Assembly: GCA_914767715.1 (NCBI GenBank)
Contig: OU612067.1
Coordinates: 32,960,162 to 33,024,161 of the forward strand
Reading direction: 5' to 3'
From: Membranipora membranacea
Taxonomy: Eukaryota > Bryozoa > Gymnolaemata > Cheilostomatida > Membraniporidae
DNA length: 64,000 nucleotides
A program made the translations under genes and the position numbers. Positions 12,131 through 23,800 of this stretch are shown one piece after another. A model generated the notes under the pieces. It was not told the origin of the DNA and searched no databases. It saw nothing but the letters and a program-made list of their open reading frames with translations. The number at the start of each line of letters is the position of its first letter. Within the stretch, counting starts at the first letter, position 1.

Positions 12131-14815
12131 ACAGTTCACAAGAGCGATCAAATCCTATCAGCCTTGGAAACAATTTCATTGGCACATGAAAAATTTTCTC
12201 ATTCTTATTACTCATAGCATCCATGTAATGAAAGTAAAATCATCAAATCATCATCAAAATGAGCCCAAAACCAGCTCAATTGGGTAACTAGGACGGAATC
12301 TATGACTTGTCAAAGCAAGGCCTTGCTGGCGACCCGCTAGCGAGCCTTGCTTAGGGGGTAATGATGTCATGAATATACATTGTGCGTATATGGCTACAAT
12401 TTGACACATTGGACTCTTTTAGTTTAACCAATATTGGATGTGAGCCAGTTGAAATCAAATGTCACCCATGCCATCAAAGAGTTTATTCCAAGGCAAATAA
12501 ATTGAAGCAGATTGACCCGTATATTAGGGTGAAAAACTTGGTTTCACTTCAACAGTTCCATACAATAAAAATGCCGAAGCAAATATTGAAAGCATCAACC
12601 TCTTACCGCTTCTGGTGGTCCAAGAGGGTCAGCTTTATGCTTGTTTTGAAGCTGTCTAGTTAGAGAAACAACTTTGATGATACAAGTCTTAATTTCATGG
12701 ACACATTAAGGTTGAATTATTCAGGTATATGTGAGTCTAAACTTAAATGCGGACCAAGTTTATGTTTAACCCTTTGCAGCAAACATGTTTGTAGGAACCA
12801 GCTAATCCAGTGTGCACAGCATTTAATGAATATACTATAGAGATAACAAGAGGTTCTACAACTACCCACACATCATCTGATGTATCAAATATCAAAATAA
12901 ATACAGATTTGGGACAACATCTCTGTGTGAAGATATGGACAGTGAATAGTAATGGTGGCAGGTCACCTACTGCAGCGAACATTTCTATCATTACTATCCC
13001 AAAGGGTGAGCTATGACGATATCTCCATAACACCACATATTGGTGTGACTGTGTGTCCACTACATATTTACAGTGAAAGGTGTGATTTAGTGATTTAGGT
13101 GTGAAATATGAATATCTATTGCTTTCCCAGAGTCATGAAAAATGCCTGGTGCTCAAATTATTTTCAAAATTGGTCACATTCTAAGTATTGCTAAAGAGTT
13201 GATTATAATCAGATTGACAAAGTCAGTGCTACTGTATGTCTTAAGATTTGGAATCATGTCATATTTATTGGCTTGGCACTGTTTAAGTGTCACTGAGTTG
13301 CACATAGTACAACAAATTCTATTATAAACCAATTCCAAATGTTTGAGAAAAGGCAGAAGTTAGTAAATGCTGTGATTGAACACAATTAATAATAATCAGT
13401 TAATCCAATTTGTAAATCTCTACTTTCCTCAGAACCTCCCTCGGCACCGACATCGATCGATATCAGAGCTACATCACCATACTGTGTAAATTTATCCTGG
13501 GATCAGCCAGCTTGCCATAATGGTGAACTGGCTTTGTATGGGGTATGTTAATATGCGCTCCTCTTACACCCTAGTTTTGCACGCTAAGAATAGAAGACAA
13601 TATTCGGAATTTATAAATGGTATCAAACAAATCATCATGCCTGAGGAGCAAACTAATTCTCTCTAGTTGCTGTTACAGTATAGATGCACAGGGAATTCCA
13701 ATTTCACCCCTACAGAAGAAGTAGGACAAGCAAAGAGTGTAATAGTCTGTGGGTATTTACCTTATCAGCAAATTCAGTGTGATGTAAGATCAGTGAATAG
13801 TGCTGGAGTTGGTGAAGTCACACCATCTGAAATGATTCACACCAATTGTGCAAGTCAGTATTGGGGTCATGATGTGTGAGTTTAAGGGATGCCATATGGC
13901 TTTGAAAAATGGTAACTTAAGGTAGAGTAACTATGTATATCTGTCCATTTGAATCGAATCCAACTCTAAACAACAGACTTGTTTTTTGAAAATTTGGTAA
14001 ACCAGAACATTATGTCGAGTAGTCTTCACCCACTATTTTTTTACCGTCATGAGGATTTTCATTTCGGGTATTGCAAACAACCCCTGATTCAGACCCGATA
14101 TCGGGTGCCTTATACTCTGGCAACTGCTAAAAAAAATCAAAACCAACCATCTAACAGCCAGTCATAATCCAAAACAATACCCATTGAGCTATCCAGAGCA
14201 GAAACATAAATACCAGCGCCTGTCACTTGGCAGTATGCTACTCAGCTGTTAATAGCAATGATGTCATCATTAAAGCAATAACCAACACAGCTATGAGACA
14301 GTATACATTCAAAACTCAAATTTTTGCTCGAATCTCAGCCTAATTTAGCTAGAGCATCCTGGGAAGGCACTTTTGTAAACAAGTTTATATGCGACAGAAT
14401 GGATTATCTTGATTATCTGTTACTCCTCCAGGTTCCCTAACCCGTTCTTGTTAGAAAATTGTTTTTAAATTTATGAATACAAGTCATTGTTATGCTTGAC
14501 CGTTATTGATACAGCGGGAGGTTATATTGTATGAATCTCTGATTTCTGTTTCAGTTCCTTCTCAGCCACGAAATTTAGTTTTTGGAACTCCCTCAAAAAT
14601 TCAGGAGTCTGGAAGGCAGAGATGGAGGTATCATGTGACATGGACAGTAAGTCTTCCTGGTTTGGTGTCACCTTGTCAACCAGCAGTTTACATTAAGAAT
14701 AACTAAACTTAATTACTTATGAGTTATTCAATATAAAACTTTTGGCTGTAGGAAAACAAGTGACACACGTATTTTCAATAATGCAATGCATTCTCTCTTT
14801 TTTTTATATTATCTC

Positions 14816-14900
14816 AGAACTCAAAGTCAATCAGCTGAGCTGACTGGCCCACAGGAGCACACAAGAAGGTGTATTAGACAAAACAGCCCGAAGAGGCTAT
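14816..14900 (+). pseudogene. Decayed second copy of the FN3-4b exon start in U1
   Basis: The stretch from CTCAG|AACTCAAAGTCAATC resembles the start of the real exon at 14966 (TTCAG|AACTCAATGTCAATC), including the CAG acceptor. An ACAGGAGCACAC...TTAGACAAAA block corresponds to ACAGGGACATAT...ATGAGACAAAA. In-frame TGA codons and drift make it non-coding. It is a local exon duplication inside U1. Confidence 0.6.
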
Positions 14901-16789
14901 GAAAACCAAGCGATAGCTCCATGAAATGTACAAATCTAACTTATTTCATATGACTTAAATTTCAGAACTCAATGTCAATCAACTGTGCCTCCTGGCGCAC
15001 AGGGACATATACAAAGGCATATGAGACAAAATTTCCAAATATCACAGCAGACACCGTACAAAAAGGCTTCGCAACCCAGGAGTATAGATCAAGAGATGTG
15101 TATGCTGATGGTAATACAGAAGTATCATTCTATATAAGAGCATGTAATAACCAGGATCTCTGCTCAGATTATGAGAATCGTACCATAACAACTCCTCCCT
15201 TACGTAAGTTTGGTATCAATACATTCAGGGCATCGGCAATTTATGAACAATAATAAGGTAAAGTTTCTTAATTTTCTACCTACGCCTGGGTGGTTACATA
15301 ACAAATAATGTATTATCTATTTTCTGCATCTACACCTACTTCATTTAGGTCCACAGGTTGCTCCAAAAACTTTGCAGTATATGCATTGAATGCAAGCTGT
15401 GTCCTGTTGGCTTGGGACCCTCCACTTTATCCCAATAGTGAATTAACACTATATCAGGTGAGTTTGTGTTCGAAACTTTCCTCACCAACCTATTTGTGTC
15501 CCATACATTAGGCTTTTGTTATGCCCTCTAACATGAGTTGGCAGTCATCATGCTGTTTACAAATTCATGCTCCAGTGTAAGAATGAACTTTGTTCAACAC
15601 AATAATATTCCTCAAATTTATGACAACTGGGTTATTCAACTGAAATTCGATTCCATGGTTAATTTTTGCATGGCGTCCTGCTTGATCAATCTGTTCATAA
15701 TTTTCAACATCCGTATAATCCCTGTTTCAGTATGTATGCAGCAACAGGAGTCTCTTCGACATTACATCATCTATCACTGTAGCACACTCCTGTGGGTATG
15801 AACCTTATGAGAATGTTAGCTGTACTGTTAGAGCAGTAAACAGTCCAGGTGTGAGCGATGACAGTACTTCACATGGTAGATCTGGTTGAGCAGGTGAACC
15901 AGAAAATGTTGTGTCTTTTTCTTTTCATTCTGAGTTAATCAAATATGATACCTACTTAGGGTGAAGATTAACTGAAGTAAGTGGAGATCTTAAATCATGA
16001 TCATTATCAATGAATCAATAGTTATTGTCCTTTTCAACAATGGTCCTACATTAAAAAAAATGACTAAACCAAATTTGAGATCAAAATGTATACATTTTTT
16101 CTAGTACCTCAACTTATAGGGATGCTAAAAGATTTCCTAGCAGATAGTATTTTTGACGGAAAGAGACGGCTACGTTTGAACATAACCAATGATGTGAGTA
16201 TAGATGGCATGTCACACACTTGCAGATAAATAACTGACAAATCCATCCAAATTCTGGAAATGATGACAATAAGTATGAGGGTCCAGTTGAACCAAGGGGT
16301 TGGAGACACTTAGTCTCTAATTCCTTGGATGAACCATCCTTGAAACCTTTAGGACAGCCTTCTATGGAAGTGCTCACTCGTTTGGTGTTGAATTTAGACT
16401 CTTGATAGTTTTGTTTAAAGAACATAGTGTTATGATGACCAGCTCCATTTAGATAAGGATATTTGCTAGATTGAATAAGATCTACATGATTTATACTATA
16501 GGCTGTCAAAGTAAATTGCCAGTCTATTAACAACATATCATACCGGATTGATGGTGCTGGGCAAAGGACTGAGAATCTGCAGACCGTTGGCGGTCTTGAA
16601 GCAGTTACCACCTACAATGTGGAAGTAATAATCACTAATAATGGAGGTCTTCAGACTACGATTACAGAGATATACACCACAGGGAGCTGAGTGAGTACAG
16701 TGTTCATCACAGTTCTGACAGGGTATGATATGATATATTCAAAAGTGAAAAAATCATATGAATTACCTGTTGCTAATGTGTCAATTGTA

Positions 16790-16965
16790 TTGGATTGGAG
16801 TCCACTGACTACTGGGACTTGTTGGATCCCCAGGTGTGCTTCAACTTGCCTACAAAGCTAAGAGCAAATTGGCCCAGACATTGGGGCCTCACACTTATGA
16901 CACCCATTTTTTCACCGCCCATTCTTAACAATGTGGTGAGTGACTGGACATTCCAATTTTAACTA
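16790..16965 (+). mobile_element. SINE body, copy 2, inside an intron of U1
   Basis: The words AGAGCAAATTGGCCCAGACA and GGGGCCTCACAC match the body of the tRNA-derived SINE at 11.1-11.4 kb. The tRNA-like head is degraded here. It lies between the U1 exons ending at 16690 and starting at 17099. Confidence 0.6.
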
Positions 16966-17072
16966 ACAATTTAACCAGTATATTTTGTCAGTGCCCAAAG
17001 TGGATGTAAGGGCTTATTATATTGCCTATAGATTTTAAAACAAATATTATGCATGTGTTATATATCATGATA

Positions 17073-17090
17073 GTTGTGTGTGTGTGTGTC
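17073..17090. repeat. (TG)n microsatellite before a U1 acceptor
   Basis: A short TG run immediately upstream of the TTTTGCAG acceptor of the exon at 17099. The corresponding position in U2 lacks it. Confidence 0.8.
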
Positions 17091-18454
17091 TTTTGCAGGA
17101 CCAGAAAGTATTCCGATAGTAGAGTTAACGACTGATACCAGTTGCAAATTTTTAAAACTTGTGCCTCCCAGCCAGAATAACGGAGTGATCACAAAATACA
17201 TGGTAAATGATTTCCATATTAGTGTACTATTTATTCTAACTTGATTCTATATAAAAGTTGTGATTGAAACTAATACTTCGTTGTTCAATTGATCCACAAA
17301 CAATCTGGTAACCTGAAATAACAGTTGCTGTACAGCCTACACTGACATGTTTCTAAGTGTATGTTAGCCTCTGTTTATGCTGTGATTTGAGATTATTTCG
17401 GAAATATTGCTGACTGCTTGTTTGTAATTTTCAGTACAATTGTGGGTATGCCGGCAGAATTAACCCCATTCAGTGGATCTTTCAGTATGGAAATTATTGA
17501 TGGGTTAGAATACAATGGCTTTTTGAATGCTCCTCTTAAACAAGGGATAAACTACTTTGTTTCTGTTGCAGCCATTTTCACACCAAAGGTACAGTGATAA
17601 CTTCAATGATCGGTGAATTAAAAATATGAGAAAAAAACACAGCAAAGCAGTAGCCCTATGAAGGAAAACGTGTGTGAATGTGCTTGTGCTGATATCTATC
17701 TCAAAATTCATGTCTCAATATAGAAAACATGGACCTAGCCACATCTCGTCCAGACAAAAACATTGACATATTCAGTGTTGATGTGAGAAGAATATAGTTC
17801 AATATGGCTATTATCTGTTTTTTTTATCGGATTATGACCGGTATGAACTCATAACCTATCTACAGCCACAGAGATTCACAGGTTTGATCCAGTAGACAGA
17901 CAGGCGGTGTTTTCTTGTCTGTATTGAGTTATCTGCATATATCACTGATACAGACTTTTCATGGCCCGCAATGCAATGCGTAATGCGCAATGTTTCTTTA
18001 AAGGAGGGATTGGCAACAAGCATTCTAGCCTGAAACAATCAGTGTGAACCCTTTAATCTTCCCATTGGGTGACGATAAAAATACACCATCATCATCAATC
18101 CTTATAGCAAAGGTGTTATAAGATTCCGGAATACTGAGACATCTCAATTTGTCTACCTTCTAAAACTTCAGACCTATGAGTTTGTACGAAGAAAGCAATG
18201 GCTGTCAAACCTAATTGAGTTACCATGAGTGTTTATATGATTTTCAAAGACTACAATACCACAGAAAGAATTTCTGATTTTTATCAATGACAGGTTTTTG
18301 GTCAGTCTATCTGTTCATGAACTACACCAACACAACACCATGAAGAAGCACAAGATTTGTTTGCATATTGAATGAGCATATGGATGTGGATGAGGATGAG
18401 GATGTGTTTTCATATTGCATATTATTGAACATTATAACAATATATTCTTGACAG

Positions 18455-18795
18455 GTGTTATCATTGGCAGTGTAGCACCTGTCATAGTGATTCTGATCAC
18501 CTTGATGGTTCTTGTGATAATTTTCCTGAGAAGGCAGAGAAGTACATCGGCCAACAACGCAGAAGGTACAGAAAACAGAGTGGAGGAAAGACCACCTACA
18601 TACATGGAGGTTGAGCTTCCAACTTCTGCGGCTCAGTCTATCACAGAATACGAAGACGTCAGCAGTTTACCTGTGATTGTATCTAAAAGTGGGGATCCAG
18701 AATATGAGAACAGTCAAACCATGAATCCATACGAGTCATTGGATACAATAACTGACAGTGAAGGAGCAGATCGTCTGTATGAAGGCTTGCAGTAA
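18455..18795 (+). CDS. U1 transmembrane and signalling-tail exon (intact)
   Basis: The exon follows a CTTGACAG acceptor and enters in phase 1, as in U2 and U3. It encodes a 23-25-residue hydrophobic helix (VIIGSVAPVIVILITLMV onward) stopped by the basic FLRRQRS anchor, then about 90 cytoplasmic residues ending LYEGLQ-TAA. Tail motifs in order: RPPTYMEV (PPxY), TEYEDV (fits the ITSM consensus TxYxx[VI]), PEYENS (YxN, Grb2-SH2 type), NPYESL, then YEGL 12 residues later. The exon is open although upstream exons of U1 are broken. Whether it is expressed alone or is simply not yet decayed cannot be told. Confidence 0.85.
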
Positions 18796-20815
18796 TAACT
18801 TCTTTTGAACAGGGCATGCAGTAACTGTGTATGGAGCTTAATTACATCAGCAAATATTTTTTACTTACAATTTTTTTTATAAACAGATCAATTGTGGACC
18901 GACAGTTGTCTGCCCTAAAGAAAGTAGTGGACAACTCTGAGTTGCAAGGAAGTAGAACACGAATACAACTATTTCCTCAACATCTATGTTATTGTTTGAG
19001 ATAATAGTATTGACACTGTGTTTGATTGGTTCCTTTATCTAAAAAATCAAAACTATTGTTGTTTTTCCTCCAATTGTTATGAACACATTTAATCTCCGCC
19101 AGCTAATGGAAATAAGCAAACTATTTTCTCTTCTTTACAAATCCTTTCGAGATGAAAGTTCCCGTTAAAATAGATTGATGATAGATAAACTTGTGTCTTG
19201 GGGACTTAAATTCTCATTTTTATTGTCTTTTGATATCTTATTCACAAACACGTTTTTATCGTAACAATTCTTATTAAAACTTCCTTGTAACTGCCTGGTG
19301 TTGTACTACCCTTATCAGATCTACAGACTCTGTGTCTGCTATTCTTTCTGTATACGCATATATTTTTATAGAAAAAATGTATGAGCGTACTTCGTCCTTT
19401 GCTGACTATGACTGATCATCTCCCTTGTAAGGAATGTGCAACTCATACAAGTTGAAAGCTATTCCTGTAAAGTTTTAGATAATCCCATCCACCAGCTATA
19501 TTATAATAGATTTATTTTTAATGCCTCCGGACTGACATCTTCTTGCGCACTCAGAAGTTTTCCCAATGCAAGTTGAAAGACTATTTGTACCACATTTACC
19601 TGGAGCAACCTGTGATCCATTTTTGTATGCAGATGGTCGTATGTCAATAACCACATAACCAATGTTAATGATTTTTGATAATAAAATAAAATAAGCAACA
19701 CAGATGTTCTATAACCTCATGATAGCCAAGCTGACAAGAATGTATTTCTGAGGCTTGTAAAAATTTGTAAAAATAATATTGTTTAGAATGGAATGTGAGC
19801 CAAGCTCAAGTTAAACTTGTTTGGCAATTATAAAACGCATTAACACTACTGCGCCACACCTGCAATAAGACTCCTATATTTCTATTGTTCAGTATTCAAA
19901 TTTTTAAACAAAATAATTATTACCAAATGAAATCAATCAATTAGAACACTAATATTGATTCTAATCAACAGCAAACTACTACAATGAAAACTATGCAAAG
20001 AGGAAGCTGCAACTCATAGGTCTATGCAATGTCCTAGAGAACATTTGAATGGTTTTCTCTGCTTGCGATATTTGTGAAAGTTTTTACAATGAGAGAAGGT
20101 CAGCTTTATGATTAGCACTTAGATGTTGATGAATAATATTTTCACTGCATACATTTATTGATGCTCTTATGAATGAAACAAATTATCCAATTATCATACC
20201 TTTCAGGGATATAATAGTGGTTTTAATCAGGCTTTTTTGTATGTTTGAACTGAAAGAGGAAGTTAGTTTGGCATCACAACATAATATTATCACATCAGCG
20301 TAGCAGGCTTAATACTGTGATGGGCAGAGAAAGAGAGAACATGATGTGATGCTACGTTCAAGCTACTGATACTTTGTGTTCAGGTATGTTGACTCTTTTA
20401 TTATAACCTGCCAACAATCCTTGAAAAATTATTTTACTTATAGGTACTGCATTCATTTCAATAGCTCACACCCTTCCGAAGCATTTAATTATACATTGCA
20501 TAACAAGCCTGTATTGAGATACAGTAAGTAGCCTCGATTACCTGCTGTCTGCTCCCTAAACCTCTAAATGAATAGACTTACGCATTCAAAGTTTTTTGGA
20601 AATATGTCTCGCTTTAGCTCCAATAGGAAGATACTTTCATGGCTAATGGTTTGAGGGTTATCAAAAGGTTATGTGGAGAAACCAAAGGCGGTGAGCTGTC
20701 ATGAGGGGATGTGAAGCTTGAACTCCGACTGCTATGAGAAGAAGGAAATCTGTATAACAAATTCATTTCATATTTATATTTCCATGGCAGGTGACCACAA
20801 TAATTCAAAGGAACA
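18796..20815. other. U1 3' flank / U2 upstream region
   Basis: No coding exon is seen. The segment is repeated downstream of U3 (59925-61926, very similar) and, more diverged, downstream of U2 (45988-48220). Several AATAAA-like strings (for example near 19680) could serve as poly(A) signals. Just before the U2 start, CCATGGCAG|GTGACCACAA looks like an acceptor for a 5'-untranslated exon leading into the ATG at 20816; an upstream promoter could not be placed. Confidence 0.55.
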
Positions 20816-20873
20816 ATGATGTCATATCATACACTAATCCATATTCTATATCTCCTCTCATATGTGAATCAAG
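20816..20873 (+). CDS. U2 exon 1: signal peptide
   Basis: ATGATG start, then MMSYHTLIHILYLLSYVNQ with a hydrophobic core, ending in phase 1 at AAG|GTACGT. The same exon recurs at 11605 (U1), in decayed form at about 51150 (U3) and at 61927 (U4). The 240-bp intron that follows happens to be open and divisible by three in U2. In U4 the matching intron is 256 bp and breaks the frame, so splicing is favoured over read-through. Confidence 0.75.
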
Positions 20874-23800
20874 GTACGTTCTCGGTTGTCAGCGCTTACA
20901 AAATGCATCAGACTTCTGACTTTAAGCAGGTCTTTCTGAACTCATACCATAATGTGCAATTTTATATTCTTACGCTATCATTTGTGGGCCAAAAACTACT
21001 TTCTACTATTCTCACACCTTATTTAACATTGACATTCATATTTACATACAATCAACGAGAAAATGTAATACATTTTGGTATATCATCTTCAGCAAGGATC
21101 TTGTTATTTTTAGGGTTTACATATGGTATTGCAAACAATGGGACTGCCACTTCTAGCTCGATTCACAGCAGTATTGGTGGTGTTGATAAACCTATAGACA
21201 ATGTGCGACTCCAATCAACAGACACTGAATTCTTCAGATCTGAGGATAGAATTGATCAATGGTGGAGAGTTGATTTAGGAGAGCCGTACTACATCTTTGT
21301 TTTTACAGTGTACAGGCAGACAGGAGCTAACAAGTATAGTGAGTTTACAGAATTGAAGAATATTAACATAGTATGTATGTAGACACCCAGTAAACAACCA
21401 TACAGGCGCTTAGGTTACTCAAATATTATTTTCCCAATGTTGACTAAGCTTCACTTGAGTCCAACATGTATCCAATCTTAGAATTTAAACTCAAACTCAT
21501 TCTCGAAGAATTGAGTGTTAAACTCTCTAGTCAATAAAGATGTGGTTCTTAAATTCACCATTCTCTCTAAGCAGCTGTATTTTATATCCATCACCTTCAT
21601 GTACTTATGTGGCTAGTGATATCAGCTGTAATTGGCCCTTAAAAACTCCGTCTCGACCAACAGAAAACATCTTAAATGTGTTATCGGGTCTAGGAAAGCA
21701 AAAAACAACCACTGTTCATATCAAACCTTTGCCATTACCATGAACAAAAAAAGTAAATTTTTTTGCACAAGGATATTATTGATTGATTTAACCTAACTTA
21801 AAGTGTGAAAATCTAGGGTCTAGGAGGGTCTACAGTATTTTATCACCCCTGGCGCGGATTCACATTTAAAGGATAAATTACTTACAGTATAACAGTAAGC
21901 CTAGCCCGGGCTTACCTAGGACAGTTGCAATGCTGCTCTACTTACACTAAACATTATCAAAAAACAGTGCTGGACGACGGTAGCGTAGTCAAAGATATTT
22001 TATTGTTAACCCGTAACAGGGGAGATAACATACTGTGGAGTGTAGACCCTGCTAGACCCTAGATTTCCGCACCTTGAATTAGGTTAAATCATTCAATAAT
22101 GTCCTTGTGTGAAAAAATTTACTTTTTTATTCATTGCAATGGCAAGGCTTTGATATGAACAGTGTTTGTTTTTTTGCTTTCCTACACACTTTAAAAGAGT
22201 ACAGCAGAATACCAAAGTTCCCTGGTTCAAAAATGCCAATATCTCTACTTATTTTTTCCACTCATTTCGACAGTAGTATGATCACTTTCTATTCCTATGG
22301 GTGCACAATTTGGTAACACCTTATGGTAAATAAACGCATGATGAGATGACTGGAATTAGGCTTGGTATTGCTTAGAATCACAGAGTGCTCCACTTGATGG
22401 TAAAGATTTTTCATTTATCTACCCGTTGCTGGGTAGATTTTGATCAGATTAAAAAGTGTGCTGACATGCGTTAGATCACTGTGAAAAAATGAATGTATTG
22501 TGTATAGTATAGTGTTGTTTCAGGGGCAATGTGTAGGGTGTAGATACAAAGTAGAGTTCCTATTATGATGACATCATTTTTTATCATGACAGCTTAGCTC
22601 ATACTCTTCCAGTTGCTCGGAAGGCTTAAAATGGAAAGTTCCTAATTGGATGAAAATTTGAGAGCAATTCTCTCTGTTAATTAAATTCAGTAAACACCAT
22701 TCATCATTATCATCATCTTTAGAGAACAGATTTAAACAATTGAGCTTGCTCGGAAGGCTTGGAGGAAATATTCCCAGAGATCCCCAACCCGAACAGAATC
22801 ACTGGAAAACATTACACTCTGTTGATCAGACTGAACTTGATTATGTAGAGTACAACCCAGTGAACAATATGCAGGAACCTCGAGCATACCGACGCTTAGC
22901 AGTGTACAGTACAAATCCTCTAGGATTTGTCATCAGTGAAGTCAGAGTTCTCGGCATACGTAAGTTTATAAAATAAAAGCTACACTCTGCTGACCACACT
23001 ATAATCAAGCAATTGTAATACCTTGTATTTGCTATCAGCTCTTCTAACAAAAATGTTTTTGATCATGCTCAATCAGAGCAGCAACTATTTCCATACCGGA
23101 CAAAATGTGATTGTAAACTTTTCAAAGGATAATCAAAGTGTAAAAAATCAGCCTTCCTAAATCCTATCATGAACCATCGATGAATGAACTGTAACCTCTC
23201 ACTTTTCTGACCAATTCCTACAGGGCTCCCTGAATTCAAAGCTACTAACCTCCGAATAAACTCTACATATACAGAACAATCAACCTTCTGTGTGACTTGC
23301 CAATGGGACCCTCCATTATCTAACTTTACAGCAGTATCCGATATATTGTCAACATATCAGGTATGTTGGAGTGATGGCAGGACTGAGAAAGTGATTCATT
23401 TCATGTCCATGCGTAAGAGCTGTGCAAACAAAACTCAAACATCCATAATCTCATGGATAATAATCCATGGTATTTATAATGCCCACAATCTCTTCGTGTA
23501 TAGGAATGATACAACTTTAACCGGGTTTAAAAGATTGAAAAAAAGAATCTTAGGACTCAAATTGGGCAAAGAAATCTGGCAGTGATTAGCGTTAGAGTAT
23601 ACTAAATAGGGTATGATAAAGTCAAAACGAGATTACAGTATGTAATAATGGAGTCCTCATCATTGTTATAATAAGCATCAGCATAAGTTCCTGCTTTGTA
23701 AAGAATAGTGTGTGGGACCAAAATAATAAAACTGTGCACCGCATTCCAGCCAGTAACCTCAGCCTAACCCTTAGAAATTGAGTTGTTCAGAGCCTGATGG

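Larger units (their letters stand above)
11605..18795 (+). pseudogene. Receptor unit U1, ectodomain broken
   Basis: First unit of the receptor array. Recognisable exons: signal peptide 11605-11655; lectin exon 2 relic 12047-12130; FN3-2 second half 12795-13005; FN3-3 13433-13542 and 13679-13853; FN3-4 14555-14646 and 14966-15203; FN3-5 15349-15457 and 15731-15893; FN3-6 16105-16193 and 16502-16690; FN3-7 first half 17099-17202; a fused exon at about 17438-17590; TM/tail 18455-18795. Lesions compared with U2 and U3: no lectin exon 1, FN3-1 or first half of FN3-2; a 1-base loss near 15366; Cys to TGA at 15887-15889; a stop at 16688-16690; a deletion joining FN3-7b to FN3-8 out of frame near 17455; a lost AG acceptor before 17830; and a deleted Sushi exon. 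The tail exon is intact. Expression of a full receptor is unlikely. Confidence 0.85.

Noticed and set aside
17438-17590. Intact FN3 exon in U1 (AELTPFSGSF...)
   Set aside because: The sequence is open in its original frame, but the deletion junction upstream enters it out of frame, so it is not counted as coding.
20816-21382. Single continuous frame through signal peptide, intron and lectin exon
   Set aside because: The intron is open in U2 only by chance; in U4 it is 256 bp and breaks the frame, and donor and acceptor are conserved, so a spliced model is preferred.
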